The notes under the pieces are model-generated. The model made no database searches and was not told the origin of the DNA. It saw nothing but the letters and a program-made list of their open reading frames with translations. From Mucilaginibacter sp. UR6-11 (GTDB lineage: Bacteria; Bacteroidota; Bacteroidia; Sphingobacteriales; Sphingobacteriaceae), in contig NZ_JAJIWO010000004.1 of assembly GCF_020880695.1 (NCBI RefSeq), positions 248,001 through 312,000 on the forward strand: a stretch of 64,000 nt of DNA. Reading direction: 5' to 3'. The translations under genes were made by a program, and so were the position numbers. Of the stretch, positions 16,063-24,537 are shown one piece after another. Positions within the stretch are counted from its first letter, which is position 1. Each line of letters starts with the position of its first letter.

Positions 16063-16602
16063 ATGAATTTAAGCGGAATTGTATCGGTATCAGGTAAACC
16101 GGGTTTATGGAAAGCATTAGTACAAAACAAAACAGGTTTTGTATTGGAAAGCCTTGATGCGCAAAAAACAAAACTGATAGCCAACCTGTCTACCGCTAAA
16201 TTGGCGGCGTTAGATGAGATCACTATTTTTGGCGATGACGAGGATATCAAATTAAAGGATGTTTTTGAGCGCATGAAAAATGCGGCTAACATTCCGGATA
16301 CCAAAGCTGACGGTACTAAACTAAGAGGTTTTTTTAGAGAGGTGGCCCCGAGCCATGATGAAGAAAAAGTTTATGCTTCTGATATGAAGAAGATCTTAAA
16401 CTGGTTCACCATACTAAAAGATATGCCTTTGTTTAGCGAAGAAGCGCCAAAAGCCCCCGAAGCTGGTGGCGAAACCGAAAAGGCTGCAGTATCCGTAAAG
16501 GCCGCTGATAAACCAAAACCGGTAGCTAAAAAAGCTACTTCGGCACCAAAAGCACAGGCACCAAAGGTAAGCGCACCAAAAAACCCATCAAAGAAAGGGT
16601 AG
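16063..16602 (+). CDS. DUF5606 family protein
   Basis: This 179-residue cytoplasmic protein has a conserved N-terminal part of about 130 residues beginning LSGIVSVSGKPGLWK, which I recognise as the DUF5606 family found in Bacteroidota. The tail from about 140 is low-complexity, rich in Lys, Ala and Pro (KPVAKKATSAPKAQAPK), and probably disordered. No function is established. The position just after a cyclophilin gene and before a shared terminator suggests a small co-transcribed unit broken by the hairpin at 16000-16041. Confidence 0.85.
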   Translation: MNLSGIVSVSGKPGLWKALVQNKTGFVLESLDAQKTKLIANLSTAKLAALDEITIFGDDEDIKLKDVFERMKNAANIPDTKADGTKLRGFFREVAPSHDEEKVYASDMKKILNWFTILKDMPLFSEEAPKAPEAGGETEKAAVSVKAADKPKPVAKKATSAPKAQAPKVSAPKNPSKKG

Positions 16603-16642
16603 GTTTTTAATGTGCAGATATGCGGATGTGCAGCTGCCTAAC

Positions 16643-16680
16643 AACAAAAAGGCTTACGAAATCTCGTAAGCCTTTTTGTT
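16643..16680. terminator. Strong bidirectional terminator
   Basis: AACAAAAAGGCTTACGA (16643-16659) and TCGTAAGCCTTTTTGTT (16664-16680) form a 17-bp perfect stem with a 4-base loop and A/T tracts on both sides. It serves the rightward DUF5606 gene and the leftward cation exporter gene. Confidence 0.92.
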
Positions 16681-16720
16681 TGTATTTGATTATGGTTTCA
16701 TTGCACATTTGCAAATCTGT

Positions 16721-17662
16721 CTAACAATCCGGCTCATCGCACTTCTCGTTTGAGAACTCGGGCTCAAATGTGCTGTGATTAATATCCAAATGCAGCAGGC
16801 GGTGTCGCAGGTCTGCTTTAATGCTGTCAAATAAATGCAGATCTGCCGGGGCTATAACCAGGTGGGCCGTTAAAGCATTTTCAGTAGTACTTAGCGCCCA
16901 AACGTGCATGTGGTGTACATCAACAACCCCCTCGGCTTTCTTAAGCTCAGCCTTGATCTTGGCCAGGTTCATTTCTTTGGGCACGCCGTCCATCGCAAGC
17001 CTTAAGCTATCTTTAAGCAGGCTCCAGGTGCCGCGTAAAATCACAATAGCGATGATTAAGCTCACTACACTATCAATCCAATACAATTTGGTAAAATAGA
17101 TGATCACGCCGGCTATTACCACACCTAATGACACCACGGCATCCATTGCCATGTGCAGGTAAGCGCCTTTTATGTTCAGGTCGGTATCTTTATCTTTTAC
17201 AAATAGCCAGGCCGTAAACGCGTTAATAACAATACCTATTAAAGACACCCACGCAATGGTATCGCCTTCAATAACCTGTGGATGGATAAAACGGATAACG
17301 GCTTCGTAAACTATGATGCCGATGGAGGCTACCAATATCACCGCGTTAAAAAACGAAACCAGTATGGTTGAACGTTTATAACCATATGTATAATTGCTGT
17401 TTGAGCCTACCTTGGTTAGCTTAAAGGCCAGTAAAGCCAGGGCCAGGCCTACAACATCGCTCAGGTTATGCCCGGCATCGGTTAATAGCGATAGCGAGCC
17501 GGTTAGCAGGCCGGCAACCACTTCAATAATAACAAAAGCCGAGTTTAATATAATACCCCAGATAAAAGCCGCATTTAAATGGTCGAGCTTTGGCTGTTCG
17601 TGATGATGATGACCAAAGCCATGAGAATGATCGTGAGAATGAGAATGGTCGTGACCTGACAT
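16721..17662 (-). CDS. Cation diffusion facilitator, zinc-type exporter
   Basis: This 313-residue inner-membrane antiporter starts with a His-rich metal-binding tail (GHDHSHSHDHSHGFGHHHH), then six predicted helices and a C-terminal cytoplasmic domain. Transport-site residues are visible in helix 2 (LTDAGHNLSD) and helix 5 (HMAMDAVVS), giving the HxxxD pattern of zinc exporters. The C-terminus carries metal ligands including a Cys pair (CDEPDC). It exports zinc or related divalent metals in exchange for protons. A TACCTTTG box ends only 4 bp before the ATG. It shares the terminator at 16643-16680. Confidence 0.92.
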   Translation of the reverse strand: MSGHDHSHSHDHSHGFGHHHHEQPKLDHLNAAFIWGIILNSAFVIIEVVAGLLTGSLSLLTDAGHNLSDVVGLALALLAFKLTKVGSNSNYTYGYKRSTILVSFFNAVILVASIGIIVYEAVIRFIHPQVIEGDTIAWVSLIGIVINAFTAWLFVKDKDTDLNIKGAYLHMAMDAVVSLGVVIAGVIIYFTKLYWIDSVVSLIIAIVILRGTWSLLKDSLRLAMDGVPKEMNLAKIKAELKKAEGVVDVHHMHVWALSTTENALTAHLVIAPADLHLFDSIKADLRHRLLHLDINHSTFEPEFSNEKCDEPDC

Positions 17663-17666
17663 GGCG

Positions 17667-17674
17667 CAAAGGTA
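17667..17674 (-). promoter_or_regulatory. -7 box abutting the cation exporter start
   Basis: TACCTTTG on the minus strand is an exact TAnnTTTG match and ends 4 bp upstream of the ATG at 17662, so the transcript would be nearly leaderless. A -33 TTG at correct spacing was not found. Confidence 0.5.
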
Positions 17675-17727
17675 AGCTTTTAGTAAGTTAAAAATTAGTA
17701 TTCAAAAGTCAAAAATAAGCAAGCGTG

Positions 17728-18201
17728 CTACTCATGATGATACGGCTCGCCTTTTAAAATAGTAAACGCCCGGTATAGCTGCTCTGTGAAAAATAACCTG
17801 ATCATCTGGTGCGAGAAAGTCATCCGCGATAGCGACAGCTTATCATTAGCCCGGTCATAAACTGACGGGTCAAAACCATACGGCCCGCCAACTACAAATA
17901 CCAGGCTTGAGGTTGAGCTGACGGATTTTTTTTCAAGATAGGCCGCAAATTGCCTGGAGGTTAATTCAAGCCCTTTCTCGTCTAACAAGATGACATGATC
18001 TAACGGAGCTATTTTTTTGAGGATGAGGTCTGCCTCTTTTATTTTTTGTTGTTGCTCTGTTAAGGCCTTGGTGTTTTTCAGTTCGGGCAGGTCAATAACC
18101 TCTAATTTGGTGTAATGCTTCAGCCGCTTTACATATTTATCAATGCCATCCTTTAAATAAGCATCTTCTGTTTTACCAACGGTTAAGAAAGTTATCTTCA
18201 T
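17728..18201 (-). CDS. rlmH: 23S rRNA (pseudouridine1915-N3)-methyltransferase
   Basis: RlmH is a small SPOUT-class enzyme that methylates pseudouridine 1915 in helix 69 of 23S rRNA using S-adenosylmethionine. The 157-residue product has normal length and shows the SPOUT knot motifs: LLDEKGLELTSRQFA, FVVGGPYGFDPSV and the C-terminal LSLSRMTFSHQMIRLFFTEQLYRA ending in GEPYHH. The gene is divergent from the MutS-like gene, with a 63-bp region between that must hold both promoters. Confidence 0.96.
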   Translation of the reverse strand: MKITFLTVGKTEDAYLKDGIDKYVKRLKHYTKLEVIDLPELKNTKALTEQQQKIKEADLILKKIAPLDHVILLDEKGLELTSRQFAAYLEKKSVSSTSSLVFVVGGPYGFDPSVYDRANDKLSLSRMTFSHQMIRLFFTEQLYRAFTILKGEPYHHE

Positions 18202-18264
18202 AAAGCAACAAATAAACGGTTATTTCAAATATTAGTGCTTATTTTGACTGATTTTATTTAGAGA

Positions 18265-20073
18265 ATGGAACAGGATATTATTGATCATTATAAAAACAAT
18301 GCGCAGCTTGCCACGCAAGAGGCCGATAAATTTAAAAAACTGGCAGATACTTACGCATTAATGCGCCTGGGGATTTTCGGTGCCATGGTAGTGGCTGTGT
18401 ACTTTGGAGCCGTTAATGATAATTTTACAATAGTAGCGATAGCCTTCATTGTTTTGCTTTTTGGCTTTATGTGGCTGGTGAAACGGCAAAGCGGCTATGA
18501 GCGCCAGATGAAATATTTCAGGGATCTTGCCCTGATCAATACCAACGAAACAGCCTGCATACAAACCCGCGACAACATTTATGACAACGGCAGCCGGTTT
18601 AGTAATGAAAAACATTTTTACACCGCCGACCTGGACATATTTGGCAGCATGTCGCTGTTCCAATTGATGAACCGTGCGGCGACCTCGCCGGGTATCACCA
18701 AACTGGCCGATTGGCTAAGCGCTCCTGCAAAAAAAGAAATAATCATAGCGAGGCAATCTGCGGTTAAAGAAATAGCCGCTAAAAACCAATGGAAACTGGA
18801 GTTTCAAACCCTGTTGCTATTTGCCAATAAAACAGATGTCAACCAGCTTAAAGGTTTGTTTAATTATTTACATACACCGCTAAATATCCCCGGAGAAAGC
18901 ACACTTGTTAAATACATTAAAATAGCGCCATACCTCTTACTGGCTACCATCGGCGCCAGTTTTTTTTGGCCGATAGCACAGTTAGGCACCCTGCTTTTAG
19001 CCGCAGCCAACTTAACTATTGTCGTAACCAGGGGCAGTTATATCGCCCAATCATCAGCCATTGCCGATAAGATAAGCAAAGTGCTGGCCGGCTACGCCGT
19101 TGTGTTTGATAAAATTGAAAATGAAGACTGGAAAGCCGGTTATAACGCTGCCTTAACCGCCAAGATCAAAGAAAACAAAACATCAAAAAACATAGCCGCC
19201 TTGTCTAAACTTATTGATAAACTGAGCTATAATTTGATTATGATTGTGGGCTTTGTGCTGAATGTTTTTATGCTGTGGGCACTCAAACAAACCATTGCCA
19301 TTGAACAATGGAAACGCAATAATCACGAAAGCCTGGAAGATGCCTTTGAGGTAATAGCGGGGTTTGAAGCATTGGCCAGTATAGCGGGCCTGGAATTTAA
19401 CTATCCGGAGTGGTCGACCCCTGAAATTGAGGATGGCGAAGCTTATATGCTGGTTGCTCATCATATTGCCCACCCGCTCATCAACAGTAAAAACCGGGTT
19501 ACCAATGACTATGAATTGACCGATACTTTTAAGATTGACATTATCACCGGCTCGAATATGGCAGGCAAGAGTACCTTTTTGCGCACCATTGGCATTAATA
19601 CCGTGCTGGCACTTTGCGGTGCGCCGGTTTGTGCCGAAAGTATGCGGGTATCGGTTATCACTATAATAAGCTATATGCGGATCAAGGATTCGTTAAATGA
19701 AAGTACCTCGACCTTTAAAGCCGAGCTTGACCGCCTGCAAATGCTGCTGGCCGGGGTTGAACAGGAATATAAAGTTTTCTTTTTAATTGATGAGATGCTG
19801 CGCGGCACCAACTCGGTTGATAAATACCTTGGATCGAAAGCGGTAATTGAGCAGTTAATTACCAAACATGGTGTTGGTATGGTTGCCACACACGACCTGG
19901 AGATGGCTAAGCTGGAAACCGCTTACCCTCACTATGTACGTAATTTCCATTTTGATATACAGGTAATTAACGGTGAAATGCTGTTTGATTATAAAATGAA
20001 ACATGGCGAATGTAAAACGTTTAACGCTACCCTATTACTTAAACAGATAGGCATCAATATCCCTACCATTTAA
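18265..20073 (+). CDS. Membrane-anchored MutS-like ATPase
   Basis: This 602-residue protein has hydrophobic helices near the N-terminus (about 33-50 and 54-72) and again at about 216-255, followed by the MutS lever/clamp-like region and a C-terminal MutS ATPase domain. Its P-loop GSNMAGKST is at about 429-437, with a Walker B stretch FFLIDEMLRGTNS at about 505-517 and the late VATHDLEMAKLE motif. It lacks the N-terminal mismatch-binding domain of MutS and the Smr nuclease domain of MutS2. Similar proteins are annotated in Bacteroidota as DNA mismatch repair protein MutS, but membrane attachment argues for a different role, which is unknown. It follows rlmH divergently. Confidence 0.82.
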   Translation: MEQDIIDHYKNNAQLATQEADKFKKLADTYALMRLGIFGAMVVAVYFGAVNDNFTIVAIAFIVLLFGFMWLVKRQSGYERQMKYFRDLALINTNETACIQTRDNIYDNGSRFSNEKHFYTADLDIFGSMSLFQLMNRAATSPGITKLADWLSAPAKKEIIIARQSAVKEIAAKNQWKLEFQTLLLFANKTDVNQLKGLFNYLHTPLNIPGESTLVKYIKIAPYLLLATIGASFFWPIAQLGTLLLAAANLTIVVTRGSYIAQSSAIADKISKVLAGYAVVFDKIENEDWKAGYNAALTAKIKENKTSKNIAALSKLIDKLSYNLIMIVGFVLNVFMLWALKQTIAIEQWKRNNHESLEDAFEVIAGFEALASIAGLEFNYPEWSTPEIEDGEAYMLVAHHIAHPLINSKNRVTNDYELTDTFKIDIITGSNMAGKSTFLRTIGINTVLALCGAPVCAESMRVSVITIISYMRIKDSLNESTSTFKAELDRLQMLLAGVEQEYKVFFLIDEMLRGTNSVDKYLGSKAVIEQLITKHGVGMVATHDLEMAKLETAYPHYVRNFHFDIQVINGEMLFDYKMKHGECKTFNATLLLKQIGINIPTI

Positions 20074-20144
20074 CATTAACACCCATAGCCGGTTTCAAGC
20101 GCGGACGCCGGATAGGCGATCAGGTAGATTTTTTTTTAATAAAT

Positions 20145-20175
20145 TTGCGCAAGCAAATACTTGCATTTATATTTG
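20145..20175 (+). promoter_or_regulatory. Promoter of the ArsR operon
   Basis: TTG at 20145-20147, a 20-bp spacer and TATATTTG at 20168-20175 match the phylum consensus well. A second possible -7 box, TAAATTTG, overlaps the -33 element at 20140-20147. The ArsR ATG is 18 bp after the TATATTTG box. Both palindromic operators overlap this promoter. Confidence 0.7.
20149..20164. promoter_or_regulatory. Operator copy 1 (16-bp palindrome in the promoter spacer)
   Basis: GCAAGCAAATACTTGC: the ends GCAAG and CTTGC are inverted repeats around a 6-bp centre. It fills the spacer between the -33 and -7 elements. It differs from copy 2 at one base only. Confidence 0.65.
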
Positions 20176-20190
20176 CAAGCATATACTTGC
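20175..20190. promoter_or_regulatory. Operator copy 2 (16-bp palindrome over the start of transcription)
   Basis: GCAAGCATATACTTGC, same architecture as copy 1, with 26 bp centre to centre. It starts on the last base of the -7 box and ends 3 bp before the ArsR ATG. A repressor bound here would block initiation. ArsR autoregulation is the likely meaning. Confidence 0.65.
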
Positions 20191-20193
20191 ATA

Positions 20194-20535
20194 ATGATTC
20201 AGAGAAGAGATGTATTCCAGGCCATTGCCGACCCTACCCGTCGCCAGATCATCAATATGGTGGCCGCTCAACCCCTAAACGTAAATACCATTGCCGACAG
20301 CTTTGATGTAAGCCGTCAGGCCATTTCGCTGCACATAAAAATTTTGATAGAGTGCGAGCTGCTTAAAATAAAGAAGCAGGGCCGCGAGCGCTACTGCGAA
20401 GCCCAATTGGACCAGCTAAACGAGGTAGCGGTATGGGTTGAGCAATACCGCCAGCATTTTGAAAGTAAACTAGACAACCTGGAAACTTATTTAGATAAAC
20501 TTAAAAAAGAAAGACAACATGGAAAGCAACACTAA
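20194..20535 (+). CDS. ArsR-family winged-helix repressor
   Basis: This 113-residue protein has the ArsR fold: DPTRRQIINMVAAQPLNVN near the N-terminus, then the recognition helix region SFDVSRQAISLHIKIL and a wing. No Cys-based metal site is visible near the DNA-binding helix, so it is probably not metal-responsive. The start is set at the ATG at 20194; an upstream TTG at 20161 would lie inside the promoter. It is the first gene of an operon with an AHSA1-like protein and an alpha/beta hydrolase. The ArsR-AHSA1 pairing is common in bacteria. It probably represses its own operon through the two palindromes. Confidence 0.9.
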   Translation: MIQRRDVFQAIADPTRRQIINMVAAQPLNVNTIADSFDVSRQAISLHIKILIECELLKIKKQGRERYCEAQLDQLNEVAVWVEQYRQHFESKLDNLETYLDKLKKERQHGKQH

Positions 20536-20974
20536 AGACCGCGAATTACTGCTTACAAGAACCCTTAACGCGCCTGTTGAATTAGTTTGGGAAGTATGGA
20601 CCAAACCCGAACATATAGCCCGGTGGTGGGGCCCAGATGGCTTTACCAACACCATAACCACCATGGATATGAAATCCGGCGGCGAATGGAACCTGGTTAT
20701 GCACGGCCCTGATGGCACCGACTATAAAAACAGGAGCATTTTTAAAGAGATAGTGCATCACAAGAAAATAGTTTATGAACATGATTCGTCGCCGAGGTTT
20801 ACGGCCACCATACGGTTTGAAGAACAGGGCGAACAAACCCTGCTTACCTGGCACATGCTGTTTGAAACACGCGAACAGTTTATACAGGTTGTTGAAACCT
20901 TTAAAGCTGATGAAGGCCTGAAACAAAATGTAGCTAAACTGGAGGTTTACTTAGCTGGAAGAATTAAAAAATAA
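20519..20974 (+). CDS. SRPBCC / AHSA1-like domain protein
   Basis: A 151-residue START-like (SRPBCC) fold protein with the typical opening RELLLTRTLNAPVELVWEVW and WWGPDGF, a central MKSGGEWNLVM stretch and a long C-terminal helix (AKLEVYLAGR). Family members bind hydrophobic ligands in a deep cavity; the Hsp90-activator name is inherited from the eukaryotic domain and should not be read as a function. The gene overlaps the end of arsR by 17 bp, so the two are translationally coupled. A ligand-sensing or sequestering role for the operon is a reasonable inference. Confidence 0.9.
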   Translation: MESNTKDRELLLTRTLNAPVELVWEVWTKPEHIARWWGPDGFTNTITTMDMKSGGEWNLVMHGPDGTDYKNRSIFKEIVHHKKIVYEHDSSPRFTATIRFEEQGEQTLLTWHMLFETREQFIQVVETFKADEGLKQNVAKLEVYLAGRIKK

Positions 20975-20978
20975 GACG

Positions 20979-21770
20979 ATGAATAATCATAAAACCACCA
21001 TAGGTCAACATGCCGCCATTAATGGTATTAGTATGTATTATGAGATACATGGCGAAGGGAATATGCCCCTGGTATTGATACACGGCGGCGGATCGACTAT
21101 CAACACCACTTTCGGACGGATACTCTCCCTACTTTCTGCGCATGGCAAGGTTATAGCTTTAGAACTGCAGGCACACGGCCGCACCACTGACAGGAATGCT
21201 CCGGAAACATTTGAGCAGGATGCTGATGATGTTGCTGCCTTACTTAAACATCTCCATATTGAAAAAGCTAATATTTTAGGTTTCAGCAATGGTGGTACCA
21301 CTACCCTTCAACTAGCCATAAGGCACCCGCAGCTGGTAAATAAAATAATTGTTATAGCAGGCGCTTATAAACGCGATGGTTTTTTACCCGGTTTTTTTGA
21401 GGGCATGCAACAGGTAACTATAAACCACATGCCTGCTATCTTAAAAGAAGAATTTTTAAAACTAACCCCGGACGAAACACGCCTGCAGGCTATGTTTGAA
21501 AAAGACAAGGCGCGGATGATCAGTTTTAAGGATTACAGTGATGAGACCCTTAAATCTATAAAAGCCGCGTCCCTGTTTATAGTATCTGATAAAGATGTGA
21601 TTACGGTGGAGCATACTCAGCAAATGTCATTGTTGACAGAAGGTGGGCAACTGGCCGTATTACCGGGTGTACACGGCGGCTTTCTTGGCGCCATGGAGTC
21701 TGACCTACCTGCAGACAGTAAAATGCCTGAACTAACAGCTATGCTGATCCGGGAGTTTTTGGAGCAATAA
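20979..21770 (+). CDS. Alpha/beta fold hydrolase
   Basis: This 263-residue protein has the oxyanion stretch LVLIHGGGST (about 31-40), the nucleophile elbow GFSNGG with Ser103, an acid candidate in SDKDVITVEH (about 205-214) and the catalytic His in GVHGGF near 230. It is therefore likely an active serine hydrolase; the substrate is unknown. There is no signal peptide. It lies 4 bp after the AHSA1-like gene and ends the ArsR operon ahead of a strong terminator, so it is probably induced with it. Confidence 0.88.
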   Translation: MNNHKTTIGQHAAINGISMYYEIHGEGNMPLVLIHGGGSTINTTFGRILSLLSAHGKVIALELQAHGRTTDRNAPETFEQDADDVAALLKHLHIEKANILGFSNGGTTTLQLAIRHPQLVNKIIVIAGAYKRDGFLPGFFEGMQQVTINHMPAILKEEFLKLTPDETRLQAMFEKDKARMISFKDYSDETLKSIKAASLFIVSDKDVITVEHTQQMSLLTEGGQLAVLPGVHGGFLGAMESDLPADSKMPELTAMLIREFLEQ

Positions 21771-21786
21771 TTCTTTTAAATTACAA

Positions 21787-21824
21787 ACAAAAAAGCGGCA
21801 GGTTAATACCCGCCGCTTTTTTGT
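21787..21824. terminator. Bidirectional terminator after the hydrolase
   Basis: ACAAAAAAGCGGC (21787-21799) pairs with GCCGCTTTTTTGT (21812-21824), giving a 13-bp perfect outer stem with further GG/CC pairing inside. A- and T-tracts on the two sides let it serve both the rightward operon and the leftward receptor gene. Confidence 0.92.
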
Positions 21825-21839
21825 GGAAACTGGCAAATA

Positions 21840-24353
21840 TTATCTGCCACCGCCGCCGCTAACACCGCCTGCGCCACCGCCACCTACACCGCCGTCGCCT
21901 TGTTTTAGATCGTCGTTGTTAACGCCTTTCTTTTTCTCCATTGGATTAGGGTTGCTAAAGCTCATTTTACCAAAGTTATAGCTAAACGTTAAACCAAATG
22001 AACGGAAAGGTAACTGGAACTTGCTGGTTTGGGTAAAGCCGGGGCTGCTGATGTTCGAATCGAAATTTTTGTAAGTGCTAAACGGCTGTATTGCATTTAA
22101 GCCCAGCGCATATTTTTTATTATCAAACTGCTTTTTAACACCTACCCCAAAAATACTAAACGACGGGTTGCTGCCCTGTATGGTACGGCGAGATGAACTG
22201 CCGAAAGCAAATGACTCTGCCACGATGTCTTTAGGCAATGTCAATGTCGCCCTTAAAAACCCCTGGTATTGCATGTATGTACCATTTTGTGATTGTGCCA
22301 GGTTAAATACGCCCGACGGATCTGGTTTGTACGTGTACGCATTAATATTACCCATAATAGTTAATGCTTTAAATGGGGTTATCGATCCAAAAAAGCTGCC
22401 GCCTAATGAGTTATTGTTACCTATGTTTTGGTAAGTGGTAATTGTACCGCCCTGCGCCACACCGTTAACAACAACTGATATCGGGGTTGCAATACCTTCA
22501 ATCAATCCCGAGGTATGCTTGTAGTAAGCAGACAGGTTAATGATAGAGCTGCCGATATAGGTGTTGTAGCCTAACTCAATAGTTTGCGAGATCTCCGGGT
22601 TTAACCTGGGGTTACCTACTTTAAGGCTCTGCACGTTTGTGCTGTCAATATACGGGTTCAGGAACTGCAGGCTTGGGCGTGTAATACGTTTGCTGTAACC
22701 GAGTTTTATAGTTTGCGTAGTACTGATTTTCTTTTGGAAAGTCAGGCTCGGTATTAACGTATTGTAATCCTGCGTAAAAGGTGTAACTGCCTGGACCAGG
22801 CTATGCGGGTTACCGGTTATTGTTGTATACTCGTCCCTTAAGCCTGCCAGTACACTATAACCTTTAGGCAGGGTTATGGTAAATACAGAATAAGCGGCAG
22901 TTACATTTTGGTTATAACCGTAGGTACTTGAAGTAAGGTCGTTAAAAACAAAATCATTACCAACCGGGCTATACAGGTCATTGTTGGTATTTATCCTCCG
23001 GATAATATATTTACCACCTGATTCTAATTTAAAGACCTTATTAATTGGCAGCGTATAATCAGCCTGTACGGTGTACTCATTGTTTGTTCCGTCAATATTA
23101 TTCTTTAAATTTTTAAATACAGCGCTGTAGGTATTAGTAAACTCTGTGGTACCTATGCTGTGGCTCCATTGGGTTGACAAGTCAAGCTCTTCGCCCTCTT
23201 TTTTAAATTTATGTACATAATCAATATTCCAGTCAAACCCGCTCGCCGGCACGGCATGACCAACAGAGTTTAAACTATAGGATTTTGCTGCCGCAGTTTG
23301 TGAATTTGTTGTTGTGTTGAACTCGATCTGGTTTAGGCGGATACTTGTATTTAAGCTGTTAAAGGCATTAAATTCATAACCGGCCGATACTGAACCTATT
23401 ACAGCATGGCGGCTAACCCTGGTAGTACCTTTTGTCTCGGTAAAAGTATGAACCGTGTCCCTGTCAATTTTTTGTGAGAAGTAGGTATTGGATAACTGCG
23501 GCCATGAGGCATTACCACCGGCGTTAATAGTTAAGTTAAACCTGTTTTTATTATAGTTCAGGTTCATGTTGCCATTATTTTGGCGCGTACCAACACCGCC
23601 GCTGATACTTCCGCTGATGCCTGAGATATTTTTTTGTTTGGTGATGATATTAATTATACCGGCTGAGCCTTCTGCGTCATATTTAGCAGATGGCGAAGTG
23701 ATTACCTCAATGCTTTTGATCTGGTCGGCCGGGATGCCCTTTAATACGTCGGCTAAACTGGCCGATGTTGCGCCTGACGGCCGGCCGTTTATAAGTACGC
23801 GCACATTGCCGTCGCCACGTAAAGACACGTTGCCATTAATATCCACCGATACCAGCGGAACTTTTTGCAATATATCCGTAGCGCTGCCACCCTGCGAAGT
23901 CAGATCTTTTTCGGCATTATAAACAATCTTATCAATGCGGTTTTCAACCAGTGCGGCTGTCCCGGTTATGGTAACTTCTTTTAATGCTTTGGCACTTGGC
24001 GACACCACCAGCACCCCTAAATTTTTATCGGGTTTTCCGGGTGTAGTTTCAACATTGCTGATAACCTTGGTTGGATAGCCTACAAAAGTTACCTCTAAAC
24101 GGTATACACCCGGGTGAATATTATCCAGTTGAAAATTTCCTTTATCGTCGGTTAAAACACCGGTTATCGGCGATTTTCCGGTGCTTCTGAATAAGCTAAC
24201 GGTACCATAATCTAAACCTTTATGCGTAATTGAATCGGTAACCTGTCCTGATATTTTCCCTACGATAGAAGGGCCGCCGCCCCCAACACCAAATTGTGCC
24301 TTGGCCGAAATAACAGAACAAATTATGAGAATAAGTAGAATAATACGTTTCAT
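21840..24353 (-). CDS. TonB-dependent-receptor-like outer-membrane beta-barrel protein
   Basis: An 837-residue protein: signal peptide MKRIILLILIICSVISAKAQ, a carboxypeptidase-regulatory-like domain (about 30-120, GKISGQVTDSITHKGLDYG), a plug domain (about 125-240, with VLINGRPSGA and DAEGSAGIINIITK) and a long barrel resembling OMP_b-brl_3. Such proteins import or bind ligands at the outer membrane, and the plug suggests TonB dependence, although no clear TonB box was identified. The C-terminus is odd: a Gly-rich tail of about 22 residues (GDGGVGGGGAGG and on) follows the barrel, where an aromatic end would be usual. It stands alone. Confidence 0.88.
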   Translation of the reverse strand: MKRIILLILIICSVISAKAQFGVGGGGPSIVGKISGQVTDSITHKGLDYGTVSLFRSTGKSPITGVLTDDKGNFQLDNIHPGVYRLEVTFVGYPTKVISNVETTPGKPDKNLGVLVVSPSAKALKEVTITGTAALVENRIDKIVYNAEKDLTSQGGSATDILQKVPLVSVDINGNVSLRGDGNVRVLINGRPSGATSASLADVLKGIPADQIKSIEVITSPSAKYDAEGSAGIINIITKQKNISGISGSISGGVGTRQNNGNMNLNYNKNRFNLTINAGGNASWPQLSNTYFSQKIDRDTVHTFTETKGTTRVSRHAVIGSVSAGYEFNAFNSLNTSIRLNQIEFNTTTNSQTAAAKSYSLNSVGHAVPASGFDWNIDYVHKFKKEGEELDLSTQWSHSIGTTEFTNTYSAVFKNLKNNIDGTNNEYTVQADYTLPINKVFKLESGGKYIIRRINTNNDLYSPVGNDFVFNDLTSSTYGYNQNVTAAYSVFTITLPKGYSVLAGLRDEYTTITGNPHSLVQAVTPFTQDYNTLIPSLTFQKKISTTQTIKLGYSKRITRPSLQFLNPYIDSTNVQSLKVGNPRLNPEISQTIELGYNTYIGSSIINLSAYYKHTSGLIEGIATPISVVVNGVAQGGTITTYQNIGNNNSLGGSFFGSITPFKALTIMGNINAYTYKPDPSGVFNLAQSQNGTYMQYQGFLRATLTLPKDIVAESFAFGSSSRRTIQGSNPSFSIFGVGVKKQFDNKKYALGLNAIQPFSTYKNFDSNISSPGFTQTSKFQLPFRSFGLTFSYNFGKMSFSNPNPMEKKKGVNNDDLKQGDGGVGGGGAGGVSGGGGR

Positions 24354-24498
24354 TTTAACATTTTTTGTAATTGGAGGCGAAATTACTCCAAATGTTACAA
24401 TGAAAAGGCAGATTTATTAAAATTACAAACAATATCGGCGTAAATGTTACACTACCAAAACTTTAGGTATGGATACCGATAAATCCGGTCACTTTTTC

Positions 24499-24530
24499 AG
24501 GTGTCCCGGGACGCAAAACCGGGGACACCT
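24499..24530. repeat. Hairpin between leuS and the receptor gene
   Basis: AGGTGTCCC (24499-24507) and GGGACACCT (24522-24530) form a 9-bp stem around a 14-base loop, with two more G-C pairs after one mismatch. It lies 8 bp beyond the leuS stop codon. There is no T-tract in the leuS direction, so it may be a terminator or an RNA-protecting end. Confidence 0.45.
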
Positions 24531-24537
24531 AAGCCGG

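Noticed and set aside
20161..20193. TTG start for the ArsR gene
   Set aside because: It would overlap the -7 box and operator; the ATG at 20194 begins the normal ArsR N-terminus.
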